From Pseudomonas sp. ACN8 (lineage in GTDB: Bacteria; Pseudomonadota; Gammaproteobacteria; Pseudomonadales; Pseudomonadaceae): DNA of 64,000 nt. Position 1 is the stretch's first letter, and every line of letters begins with the position of its first letter. This document shows, piece after piece, positions 17,005 to 26,000 of the stretch. The position numbers and the translations under genes are program-made. Location of the stretch: NCBI RefSeq assembly GCF_002303925.1, contig NZ_MRCS01000027.1:1-64000 (forward strand), written 5' to 3'. The notes under the pieces were generated by a model. That model ran no database searches and had not been told where the DNA came from. It worked only from the letters and a program-made list of their open reading frames with translations.

Positions 17005-17094
17005 TGTGGGAGCGAGCCTGCTCGCGATGATGGCGGAACATCCAGCATTTAAGTGTCAGACAGATCTCAATCGCGAGCAGGCTCGCTCCCACAG
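17005..17094. repeat. REP pair (REPIN), outward GTGGG type
   Basis: TGTGGGAGCGAGCCTGCTCG at 17005 and its inverse GAGCAGGCTCGCTCCCACA to 17093, with ~42 bp between. It separates algH from the tonB-like gene. The right flank ACAGGGGATTTGCGGTG is the sequence echoed at the IS junction at 203-219. Confidence 0.95.
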
Positions 17095-17109
17095 GGGATT
17101 TGCGGTGAA

Positions 17110-18009
17110 TCAATTGCTTGAGAGTCGATCCCCGCGGGCAAATTTCCAGGTGCGGATGATCTCCAGCCGGTCGATATCCGACAAGTCTCCGGTAAACGGC
17201 GCAAACGGCGCCGCCAGCCGGACGATCCGTTGCGCTGCCTGATCCAGCAGCGGTTGCCCGGAAGACTCCAGCACCAGCACTTCATACAGCGAACCGTCGC
17301 GGTTGATCGACACCATCAGGCGCAAGTTGCCGTAGATCTGTTTGCGCCGCGCTTCGTCGGGGTAGTTGAGGTTGCCGATGCGCTCGACTTTCTTGCGCCA
17401 TTCGTCCTTGTACCAGGCGCCCTTGTCGCGCATGGTCGATGCCGCGCTCAAGCGGTGGATGCGCGGGCGCTTGGCGTACAGCTGTTGTTCGGCGGCCAGT
17501 TCAGCTTCGAGGCTGGCAATGTCGCTGGACAGTTGCTCACTGTCGAAGGTCGGCGCCTGGACCTGGGGCTTGACCTCGGTCTTGGGCTCCTCGGTCTTGG
17601 CGGGGGCTTTTTTCGGTTTCGGTGCCACGGTGGTCACGGCAGCCTTGGGCGGGGCTTCCTGAGTTTCAGGCTTGGCGGCCGGCGGTGGCGTGACCTTTTG
17701 CACCTTGTTGTCCTGGAACGGCGCGACCTCGGTGGTCTTGGGAATCGCCTTTTTATCCAGGGTGCCGCTGCCTTGCTGATTCTCCTGAGCCAGGAAATCG
17801 GCTTTCTCGGGCTTCTTTTCGCTCTTGAAGGTGGCGAGGGTGATTTCCAGGGTTTTGCTGATCTGCTTGGGCTCGACCACTGCAAATCCGACACCCAACA
17901 GCAAGGCCAGGTGGATCAGCGCTGCCAGAAACAGGGTAAAACCGAGGCGATCGACCGGGCGCACGCCACGGTGGGCGAGTTCGACAGGCAGATCGGACGG
18001 GAGGGTCAT
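17110..18009 (-). CDS. TonB-family energy transducer (TonB3-like)
   Basis: A 299-residue protein with one N-terminal membrane anchor (LGFTLFLAALIHLALLLGVGFAVV, about 23-46), a Lys/Pro/Ala-rich periplasm-spanning region (about 60-155), then a coiled stretch (SSDIASLEAELAAEQQLYAK). The C-terminal TonB domain (about 215-299) carries YPDEARRKQIYGNLRLMVSI and GSLYEVLVLESSGQPLLDQA. Its position next to gshB and pilG matches P. aeruginosa tonB3, reported to be needed for twitching motility; equivalence is inferred from synteny. No exbB/exbD are adjacent. Confidence 0.85.
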   Translation of the reverse strand: MTLPSDLPVELAHRGVRPVDRLGFTLFLAALIHLALLLGVGFAVVEPKQISKTLEITLATFKSEKKPEKADFLAQENQQGSGTLDKKAIPKTTEVAPFQDNKVQKVTPPPAAKPETQEAPPKAAVTTVAPKPKKAPAKTEEPKTEVKPQVQAPTFDSEQLSSDIASLEAELAAEQQLYAKRPRIHRLSAASTMRDKGAWYKDEWRKKVERIGNLNYPDEARRKQIYGNLRLMVSINRDGSLYEVLVLESSGQPLLDQAAQRIVRLAAPFAPFTGDLSDIDRLEIIRTWKFARGDRLSSN

Positions 18010-18073
18010 GACAAGGAAACCAACATCGCGTTTTCACAGGCCGCGCATGATAACGCAATGTTGGTTTGGCTAA

Positions 18074-19027
18074 TCAACGTGCCTTGAGCTTCTGATCGAT
18101 GGCATCCATCAGCATGCCGCCGATGTCGGTGCCAAATGCATTATCGATCTCGCGAATGCAGGTCGGGCTGGTGACGTTGATTTCGGTCAGGTGCTCGCCG
18201 ATCACGTCCAGGCCAACGAACAACAGGCCTTTTTCACGCAGGGTCGGGCCGACTTGCGCGGCGATCCAGCGGTCCTTGTCGGTCAGCGGGCGGGCTTCGC
18301 CACGGCCGCCGGCGGCGAGGTTGCCGCGGGTTTCGCCCTTGGCCGGAATCCGCGCCAGGCAATAATCCACAGGCTCGCCGTCAATCATCAGAATGCGCTT
18401 GTCGCCATCGACGATGGCCGGCAAGTAGCCCTGGATCATGATTTGCTGCTGGCCATGCAAGGTCAGGGTTTCGAGAATCACCGAGAGGTTCGGGTGGCCG
18501 GCGGTGTGGCGGAAAATCGAAGAACCGCCCATGCCGTCCAGCGGCTTGAGAATCACATCGCCATGGTGGTCGGCGAATTCGCGCAGTACGTCCGGGCGGC
18601 GGCTGACAATGGTCGGCGGCGTGCACTGTGGGAACAGCGTGGCGAACAGCTTCTCGTTGCAGTCACGCAGGCTTTGCGGCTTGTTGACCACCAGCACGCC
18701 GGCGCGCTCGGCCTGTTCCAGCAAATAGGTGGAGTAGACGAACTCCATGTCGAACGGCGGATCCTTGCGCATCAGGATCACGTCCAGATCGCTCAGCAGC
18801 GCGTCGCTTTCGGCGCCCAGTTCGAACCACTTTTCCGGGTTGGCGAAAACCTGCAGCGGACGCATCCGGGCCCGGGCCTGGCCTTCGCCCTGATACAGGT
18901 CGCGCTGTTCCATGTAGAACAGCTCCCAGCCACGCTTCTGCGCGGCCAGCAGCATGGCCAGCGAGCTATCCTTTTTATAGGAAATGCTGGCGATAGGGTC
19001 CATGACAATCCCGACGCGAACGCTCAT
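18074..19027 (-). CDS. gshB: Glutathione synthetase
   Basis: ATP-grasp ligase adding glycine to gamma-glutamylcysteine. 317 residues, the usual bacterial length. Motifs include VGIVMDPIASISYKKDSSLAML at the start, MRKDPPFDMEFVYSTYLL, ILKPLDGMGGSSIFR (ATP/glycine-rich loop) and the C-terminal VGLDVIGEHLTEINVTSPTC. It precedes the tonB-like gene on the same strand and is divergent from pilG. Confidence 0.97.
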   Translation of the reverse strand: MSVRVGIVMDPIASISYKKDSSLAMLLAAQKRGWELFYMEQRDLYQGEGQARARMRPLQVFANPEKWFELGAESDALLSDLDVILMRKDPPFDMEFVYSTYLLEQAERAGVLVVNKPQSLRDCNEKLFATLFPQCTPPTIVSRRPDVLREFADHHGDVILKPLDGMGGSSIFRHTAGHPNLSVILETLTLHGQQQIMIQGYLPAIVDGDKRILMIDGEPVDYCLARIPAKGETRGNLAAGGRGEARPLTDKDRWIAAQVGPTLREKGLLFVGLDVIGEHLTEINVTSPTCIREIDNAFGTDIGGMLMDAIDQKLKAR

Positions 19028-19067
19028 TGGGTTTTCCTCGAAATTTGGGGGAGCGAGAACCGCTTTT

Positions 19068-19169
19068 CTGTAGGAGCGAGCATGCTCGCGATGAACTCAA
19101 GGGCACCGCGGGGTGTCAGGTTTCCCGCGTCATCGTTGACGTCCATCGCGAGCATGCTCGCTCCTACAG
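19068..19169. repeat. Long REPIN, GTAGG type
   Basis: A 102-bp unit from CTGTAGGAGCGAGCATGCTC to its inverse GAGCATGCTCGCTCCTACAG. The interior includes TCATCGTTGACGTCCATCGC, related in inverse orientation to the interiors of the units at 52332 and 61792. It lies between the divergent gshB and pilG. Confidence 0.95.
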
Positions 19170-19386
19170 TTAATAGAAGCAGTGCCGTATAAAAGTGGCG
19201 TCAGAGTGGCGCTGAGTGTGTTCCCGGTCAAGGAAAAACCACCTTGCAGGTCGTCCGATAGATTGGTTCTGGAGACTGTGCTAAAAAGGCTGCCATGTCG
19301 TGCCGGCCCTTGAGCATCAAGGGTTTCGAGCCGCGTTAACCGGCAAACGGACAATTTGTTTCGCAAAGGCGACGGTAGAGCATTTT
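19170..19386 (+). promoter_or_regulatory. Upstream region of pilG (no clear site resolved)
   Basis: 217 bp between the REPIN and the pilG start must carry the pilG promoter, because gshB reads away and a REPIN lies between. I see a small dyad (CAAGG..CCTTG) but no convincing -35/-10 pair or sigma54 GG-N10-GC box. Weak ribosome site GGTAGAG before the ATG. Confidence 0.35.
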
Positions 19387-19791
19387 ATGGAACAGCACCC
19401 CAGCGCCTTGAAGGTCATGGTGATCGACGACTCGAAGACGATCCGTCGCACCGCCGAAACGCTGCTCAAGAACGTGGGTTGTGAGGTCATCACGGCCATT
19501 GACGGTTTTGATGCCCTGGCCAAGATTGCCGACAATCATCCCGGCATCATCTTTGTCGACATCATGATGCCGCGCCTGGATGGCTATCAGACCTGCGCCC
19601 TGATCAAGAACAACAGCGCGTTCAAGTCCACGCCGGTGATTTTGCTGTCGTCCAAGGACGGGCTGTTCGACAAGGCCAAGGGGCGCATCGTCGGCTCCGA
19701 CCAGTTTTTGACCAAGCCGTTCAGCAAGGAAGAATTGCTTGATGCGATCCAGGCCCATGTTCCTGGCTTCGCCGCCGTTTTGCCGCAGTAG
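19387..19791 (+). CDS. pilG: Twitching motility response regulator PilG
   Basis: A 134-residue stand-alone receiver domain. The acidic pair is in VMVIDDSKTIRR, the phospho-acceptor Asp in GIIFVDIMMPRLDGYQ, the switch Ser/Thr in VILLSSKDG and the conserved Lys in QFLTKPFSKEEL. In P. aeruginosa, PilG is phosphorylated by ChpA, promotes pilus extension and raises cAMP. The ATG at 19387 gives the homologous start MEQHPSALKVMVIDD; upstream in-frame residues lack conservation. pilH follows after 57 bp. Confidence 0.95.
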   Translation: MEQHPSALKVMVIDDSKTIRRTAETLLKNVGCEVITAIDGFDALAKIADNHPGIIFVDIMMPRLDGYQTCALIKNNSAFKSTPVILLSSKDGLFDKAKGRIVGSDQFLTKPFSKEELLDAIQAHVPGFAAVLPQ

Positions 19792-19848
19792 GACACGCAC
19801 AGTGACGCTCGGCCATCGGGCCCGGCGTCGACAAGAATGGGGAAGACC

Positions 19849-20214
19849 ATGGCACGTATTCTGATCGTCGATGATTCGCCGACCGAAATGTACAAACTGA
19901 CTGGCATGCTGGAAAAGCACGGTCATGAAGTGTTGAAAGCTGAAAACGGTGCCGACGGCGTGGCCCTGGCCCGCCAGGAAAAGCCCGATGCGGTGCTGAT
20001 GGACATCGTCATGCCCGGCCTCAACGGCTTCCAGGCCACCCGCCAGCTGACCAAGGACCCGGAAACCGGGCACATCCCGGTGATCATCATCACCACCAAG
20101 GATCAGGAAACCGACAAGGTCTGGGGTACGCGCCAGGGCGCCAAGGACTACCTGACCAAGCCGGTCGATGAAGACACCCTGATCAAGACCTTGAATAACG
20201 TGCTGGCCGGTTGA
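19849..20214 (+). CDS. pilH: Twitching motility response regulator PilH
   Basis: A 121-residue CheY-like receiver. It has ILIVDDSPTEMYKL, the phospho-Asp motif AVLMDIVMPGLNGFQATRQL, IIITTKDQETDKVWG and the Lys in DYLTKPVDEDTL. It is the second receiver of the Pil-Chp pathway and is thought to oppose PilG or to drain phosphate. The ATG at 19849 is used (MARILIVDD); 12 earlier bases in frame lack support. It precedes pilI by 10 bp. Confidence 0.95.
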   Translation: MARILIVDDSPTEMYKLTGMLEKHGHEVLKAENGADGVALARQEKPDAVLMDIVMPGLNGFQATRQLTKDPETGHIPVIIITTKDQETDKVWGTRQGAKDYLTKPVDEDTLIKTLNNVLAG

Positions 20215-20224
20215 TCGTCAGGCC

Positions 20225-20764
20225 ATGAACGAGTCGCTGACGGCTTTCGAACTGCTGCTGCAAATCGACCGGCGCTGTCGGTTGCTGGCGGCAGACTTGC
20301 CGTCCCAGCCGGCCCGGCGGGACAGCTGGAGCGGCATCGGTTTCCGCCTGGGTGAACAGTGGTATGTCGCGCCCATGAGCGAAGTGAGCGAAATCCTGCA
20401 CGAGCCGCGCTCCACTCAGCTGCCGGGGGTCAAGCCCTGGGTCAAGGGTGTCGCCAACCTGCGCGGGCGTTTGCTGCCGGTCATGGACCTGTGCGGTTTC
20501 TTCGGGTACGAGCTTTCGGCGGCACGCCGGCAGCGACGGGTGTTGGTGGTGGAACATGAAGAAGTGTTTGCCGGGTTGCTGGTCGATGAAGTCTTCGGCC
20601 TCCAGCACTTTGCCCAGGACAGCCTGGAGCCGGTGCCGGCAGACGAGTTGAAGGGGCCGGTGGCGGCGTTCGTCAAAGGCCGGTTTCAGCGCGAGCAGTG
20701 CTGGCAGGTGTTCAGCCCGTTTGCGTTGACGCAGTCTCAAAGCTTCATGCATGTGGCGGTGTAA
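20225..20764 (+). CDS. pilI: CheW-like adaptor PilI
   Basis: A 179-residue single CheW domain linking receptor PilJ to kinase ChpA. It has an N-terminal helix ahead of GIGFRLGEQWYVAPMSEVSEIL, the CheW core PWVKGVANLRGRLLPVMDL, and VLVVEHEEVFAGLLVDEVFG. In the same run as pilG and pilH. A REP pair separates it from pilJ, an unusual insertion inside the presumed operon. Confidence 0.93.
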   Translation: MNESLTAFELLLQIDRRCRLLAADLPSQPARRDSWSGIGFRLGEQWYVAPMSEVSEILHEPRSTQLPGVKPWVKGVANLRGRLLPVMDLCGFFGYELSAARRQRRVLVVEHEEVFAGLLVDEVFGLQHFAQDSLEPVPADELKGPVAAFVKGRFQREQCWQVFSPFALTQSQSFMHVAV

Positions 20765-20781
20765 CCGGACAACAGAGAACC

Positions 20782-20873
20782 CTGTGGGAGCGAGCCTGCT
20801 CGCGATTGAACGATAACGCGGTATTCCTGAAACACCGCGGCGCCTGAATCGCGAGCAGGCTCGCTCCCACAAG
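20782..20873. repeat. REP pair inside the pil-chp gene run
   Basis: CTGTGGGAGCGAGCCTGCTC and GAGCAGGCTCGCTCCCACA are inverted around AACGATAACGCGG..CCGCGGCGCC. It ends only ~45 bp before the pilJ ATG, between two co-directional genes of one pathway. Confidence 0.95.
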
Positions 20874-20918
20874 GGGCTTGGTATGCTTTACAGGGTGTTG
20901 GTTAACAGGCGAGGACCG

Positions 20919-22979
20919 ATGATAAAAGCAAAAGCAGGCAAGCCAATGGAAGGGTCGCGCAGCCGGTCGCAGATTATCGTGCTGTTCATCGCGCTGATCG
21001 TCTTCATCATGCTGCTGTTCGCCAACTTCGCGTACCTCAACACTCAGGCTATCTACGACAAACAGTACATCGGCCACGCCGGCGAACTGCGCGTGCTGTC
21101 CCAGCGTATCGCCAAGAACGCCACCGAAGCCGCTGCCGGCAAGGCTGCCGCGTTCAAGTTGCTCAGCGATGCGCGCAACGATTTTGCCCGGCGCTGGGGT
21201 TATCTGAAGAAGGGCGACCCGGCCACCGGCCTGCCGTCGGCCCCCGCCACCGTGCGTCCGGAGATGCGCGCGGTGCAACAGGACTGGGAACGCCTGCTGA
21301 AAAACACCGATGCGATTCTTTCCAGCGAGCAAACCGTACTGTCGCTACATCAAGTCGCCGCGACCCTGGCCGAAACCGTGCCGCAGTTGCAGGTCGAGTA
21401 CGAGAAAGTCGTCGAGATACTCCTGCAACGGGGCGCCCCGGCGGCCCAGGTGGCGATGGCCCAGCGCCAGTCGTTGCTGGCCGAACGGATCCTCGGTGCG
21501 GTCAACACGGTGTTGGCCGGCGACGAAAATTCACAGCAGGCCGCCGATGCGTTCGGACGTGACGCGACGCAGTTCGGCAAGGTGCTCAACGGCATGCTCC
21601 AGGGCGACCCTGCGCTCAAGGTCAGCCAGGTCGAAGACCGCGATGCCCGTGCGCGACTCGCAGAAATCTCCGAGCTGTTCGAGTTCGTCTCGGGTTCGGT
21701 GGACGAGATCCTCGAAACTTCGCCTGAGCTGTTCAAGGTCCGCGAATCGGCCTCGAACATTTTCAGCCTGTCGCAAACCCTGCTCGACGAAGCCTCACAC
21801 CTGGCCAGCGGTTTCGAAAACATGGTCGGCGGGCGTACCACCGACACCATAGGCGGTTACGTGCTGGGGTTTTTGGCGCTGACTTCGATCATCCTGATCG
21901 GCATGGTGATGGTGCGTGAAACCAATCGTCAGTTGCGCGAAACCGCGGAGAAAAACGAGCGTAACCAGAACGCTATCATGCGCCTGCTCGACGAGATCGA
22001 AGACCTGGCCGACGGCGATCTCACGGTGACCGCCTCGGTGACCGAAGACTTTACCGGCACCATCGCCGACTCGATCAATTACTCCGTCGACCAACTACGC
22101 GATCTGGTCGCGACCATCAACCTCACCGCCGGCCAGGTGGCCGCCGCCGTGCAGGAAACCCAGGCCACCGCCATGCACCTGGCCCAGGCGTCGGAACATC
22201 AGGCTCAGCAGATTTCCGAGGCCTCCATGGCGATCAACGACATGGCCGAGTCCATCGACCAGGTATCGGCCAACGCGGCGGAGTCTTCGGCGGTTGCCGA
22301 GCGCTCGGTGGAGATCGCCAACAAGGGCAACGAGGTGGTGCACAACACCATCCACGGCATGGACAACATTCGCGAACAGATTCAGGACACCGCCAAACGC
22401 ATCAAGCGCCTGGGCGAGTCCTCACAGGAAATCGGCGACATTGTCAGCCTGATCGATGACATTGCCGATCAGACCAACATCCTGGCTCTCAACGCGGCCA
22501 TCCAGGCGTCCATGGCCGGTGATGCCGGTCGCGGTTTCGCCGTGGTCGCCGATGAAGTGCAGCGCCTGGCCGAGCGCTCATCCGCCGCCACCCGGCAGAT
22601 CGAAACCCTGGTGCGGGCGATCCAGACCGACACCAACGAAGCAGTCATTTCCATGGAACAGACGACGACCGAAGTGGTGCGCGGCGCTCGTCTGGCGCAG
22701 GATGCCGGTGTGGCCCTGGAAGAAATCGAAGGCGTGTCCAAGACACTGGCGGCGTTGATCCAGAGCATTTCCAATGCGGCGCAACAGCAGACGTCGTCGG
22801 CCGGTCAGATTTCCCTGACGATGAACGTGATCCAGCAGATCACCTCGCAGACGTCGTCGGGTTCCACCGCCACGGCCGACAGCATCGGTAACCTGGCGAA
22901 AATGGCCAGTCAGTTGCGTCGTTCGGTGTCCGGTTTCACCTTGCCGGATGCCAAGGCGCAGGTTGTGGACAAGGCTTGA
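20919..22979 (+). CDS. pilJ: Twitching motility methyl-accepting chemotaxis protein PilJ
   Basis: A 686-residue polar chemoreceptor of the Pil-Chp pathway. It has TM1 (about 19-38) and a periplasmic region with two PilJ modules (e.g. KQYIGHAGELRVLSQRIAKN and SLLAERILGAVNTVLAGDEN). TM2 lies at about 310-332, followed by HAMP and a long coiled-coil signalling domain. The hairpin tip is SLIDDIADQTNILALNAAIQ. The ATG at 20919 with GAGGACC upstream gives MIKAKAGK, a start comparable to homologues; 12 more residues are possible from 20883 but would begin close to the REP. pilK, which usually follows in P. aeruginosa, is absent. Confidence 0.95.
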   Translation: MIKAKAGKPMEGSRSRSQIIVLFIALIVFIMLLFANFAYLNTQAIYDKQYIGHAGELRVLSQRIAKNATEAAAGKAAAFKLLSDARNDFARRWGYLKKGDPATGLPSAPATVRPEMRAVQQDWERLLKNTDAILSSEQTVLSLHQVAATLAETVPQLQVEYEKVVEILLQRGAPAAQVAMAQRQSLLAERILGAVNTVLAGDENSQQAADAFGRDATQFGKVLNGMLQGDPALKVSQVEDRDARARLAEISELFEFVSGSVDEILETSPELFKVRESASNIFSLSQTLLDEASHLASGFENMVGGRTTDTIGGYVLGFLALTSIILIGMVMVRETNRQLRETAEKNERNQNAIMRLLDEIEDLADGDLTVTASVTEDFTGTIADSINYSVDQLRDLVATINLTAGQVAAAVQETQATAMHLAQASEHQAQQISEASMAINDMAESIDQVSANAAESSAVAERSVEIANKGNEVVHNTIHGMDNIREQIQDTAKRIKRLGESSQEIGDIVSLIDDIADQTNILALNAAIQASMAGDAGRGFAVVADEVQRLAERSSAATRQIETLVRAIQTDTNEAVISMEQTTTEVVRGARLAQDAGVALEEIEGVSKTLAALIQSISNAAQQQTSSAGQISLTMNVIQQITSQTSSGSTATADSIGNLAKMASQLRRSVSGFTLPDAKAQVVDKA

Positions 22980-23016
22980 ACCGCCCATGGGTATCTGAAT
23001 TGTGATTGGAGTGGTT

Positions 23017-26000
23017 ATGGGTGATCGGCACGACTACGTGGCCCTCGAGTGGGTCAAGGGCGAGATTGCCGAAACGCTGAAACAGGCTCATCACGCGATT
23101 GAAAACCTGCTCGATGACCCGCAGGCGACCCAAGCGCTGGATGATTGCCTGGCATGCATCCATCAGGTCCACGGCAGTTTGCAGATGGTCGAGTTCTACG
23201 GCGCGGCGCTGCTCGCCGAAGAAATGGAACAACTGGCCATGGCCTTGCAGGGCAACCGTGTCAGCCATCGCGACGAGGCGTTGCACCTGTTGATGCAGGC
23301 CCTTGGGCAGTTACCGATCTACCTCGACCGGGTGCAAGGCGCGCGCCGCGACTTGCCACTGGTGGTGTTGCCACTGATCAACGACCTGCGCAGCGCCCGT
23401 GGCGAAAGCCTATTGTCGGAAACCAGCCTGTTCAGCCCGCAATTGCCCGAGTTGCCAGCGCTGGACGCACATACGCTGGCGCAACTGGAACCGGCCGAAT
23501 TGCCAAGTGTGCTGCGCAAGCTGCGGCAGATGCTGCAAATGGCGCTGGTCGGGTTCCTGCGTGAACAGAACAACGACACCAACCTCGATTACCTGGCCAA
23601 GGTCTTTACCCGCCTCGAAGCACTGTGCGCCAACGCCCCCCTGAACCCGTTATGGCAGGTGGCATCGGCGCTGGTCGAAGGCATGCAGGACGGTGCGATC
23701 GCCAACAGCCCGGCCTTGCGCAGCCTGTTCAAGGAGGCCGACAAGGAACTCAAGCGCCTGCTCGAACAGGGCATGCCCGGCATCAATCAACCGGCCCCTC
23801 CGGAGCTGCTCAAGAGTTTGCTGTTCTACATTGCAAAGGCCGAACATCCCACCGGGCAGATGCTGACCATGAAAGAACGCTACTCACTGGACGACGCGCT
23901 GCCCGACAGCGCGATGGTCGATGAAGAACGCGCGCGGCTGGCCGGTCCCGACCGTGACGCCATGCGCTCGGTGCTGGCTGCCCTGTGCGAAGAACTGGTG
24001 CGGGTCAAGGAGCGCCTGGACCTGTTCGTGCGCAGTGACCGCCAGCACACCTCCGACCTCGACAGCCTGCTGGCGCCGCTGCGGCAAATCGCCGACACCT
24101 TGGCGGTGCTGGGTTTCGGCCAGCCGCGCAAGGTGATCATTGATCAACTGGCGGTGGTGCTCAGCCTCGCTCAGGGCCAGCGCGAACCCAATGATGCGAT
24201 CCTCATGGACGTTGCCGGGGCCCTGTTGTACGTCGAAGCGACACTGGCCGGCATGGTCGGAACTGTTGAACCGGAAAGCCAGGACGACAACCGCCTGCCG
24301 ACCACCGACCTGACGCAGATCCATCAGATCGTGATCAAGGAGGCCCGCATCTGTCTGCAGCAGGCCAAGGACATGATCGTCGACTACATCGACGCCGATT
24401 GGGATCGCCAGCATTTGCAGGCGCTGCCGGCCTTGCTGACCCAGGTGCGCGGGGCGCTGGCGATGATTCCCTTGAGCCGGGCGGCGAGCCTGGTCGAAAC
24501 CTGCAATCACTTTATTCGCGAGCACCTGTTGCTCGAGCCGGGTCAACCGGGCTGGCAGGAACTGGACAGCCTGGCCGACGTGATCACCAGCATCGAGTAC
24601 TACCTCGAGCGCCTCAGCGATGACCCGCAGGCCCTGGGCGAAAACCTGCTCGATGTCGCGGAGAAAAGCCTGGCGAGCCTCGGGTTTTTCCCCCGTGAGC
24701 AGCATGTGCCCGTGCTGGAGGATGTGCTCAACCCGAGCGAAGCGCAGGTCATGCAGATGATGCAGGAGCTGGATGATCCACAGGTCGTCCAGACCCTGGC
24801 CGATGTGCTCGCCAGCCCGGTTTCGAGCCTGAACCCGCCCGCGCAGAACACCCCGGGCAGCCTGCTGCCGCCGCCGGCAGGCGAAGAGCCGGTGGACGAG
24901 GAACTGCGCGAGGTGTTCCTCGAAGAGACCGAAGAAGTCCTGGAGATCCTGCGCGAGTACTTGCCGCGCTGGTCGGTCAACCCTGACAACCACTCGGCCC
25001 TGAGTGAGCTGCGCCGTGCCTTTCATACCCTCAAGGGCAGTGGTCGCATGGTGCGCGCTCTGGTGCTGGGCGAGCTGGCCTGGGCCGTGGAAAACCTGCT
25101 CAATCGTGTTCTGGAAGGCAGCGTGGAACCGGGCGCTACGGTGCAGCAACTGATCGGCGATGTGCTGCATCTGCTGCCGGAGCTGGTGGCTGAATACGCC
25201 GCCAATGCCCAGCGTCAACGCAACGATGTCGATCAGTTGGCCGCCCGCGCCCATGCCCTGGCCAAGGGCGATGAACCTGTGTCCGATGAGGATACGCAAG
25301 ATGTCGCGGCGCTTGACCCGCTGTTGCTGGAGATCTTCCGCAAAGAAGCCGAAACCCACTTGGGCAGCCTCAATCGTTTCCTCGATCAGGCTGCCGAACA
25401 TGTGCCGTTGCAGGCCAGCGACGAATTGCAGCGCGCCTTGCACACCCTCAAGGGCAGCGCTTATATGGCCGGTGTGTTGCCGATTGCCGAGCTGGCCGCA
25501 CCGCTGGATCAACTGGCCCGGGAATATAAGGCGCACCTGATTGCGCTGGATCTGGATGAAGTCGAATTGCTGCTGGAAGCAGAAGGGCTGTTTCGCCTCG
25601 GCTTGCGTCAGCTCAAGAAAGATCCACTGGCGGAAGTTCCCGGCGCCCGGGGTTTGACCGAACGCGCCAGGGCGCTGCTGGCCGAGCGCCTGGAAAATCT
25701 CCTGAGCACACCGAACACCGGGCTGCGGATCAAGCGCGATCCGCAACTGATCAACAACTTCCTCGCCCAGGGCATGGACATCCTGCTGGACGTCGAAAGC
25801 CTGTTGCTGCGTTGGCAGCAACACCCCGGCGAACGTCAGGAACTCAGCGCGCTGTTGGACGAGTTGACCACCCTCGGCGAAGGCGCCCATCTGGCCGACC
25901 TGCACCCGGTGGATGAATTGTGCGAAGCATTGCTCGATCTGTACGGTGCCGTGGAGGAAAGCAGCCTTGCGGTCAGCGAGCGGTTTTTCCACGAGGCACA

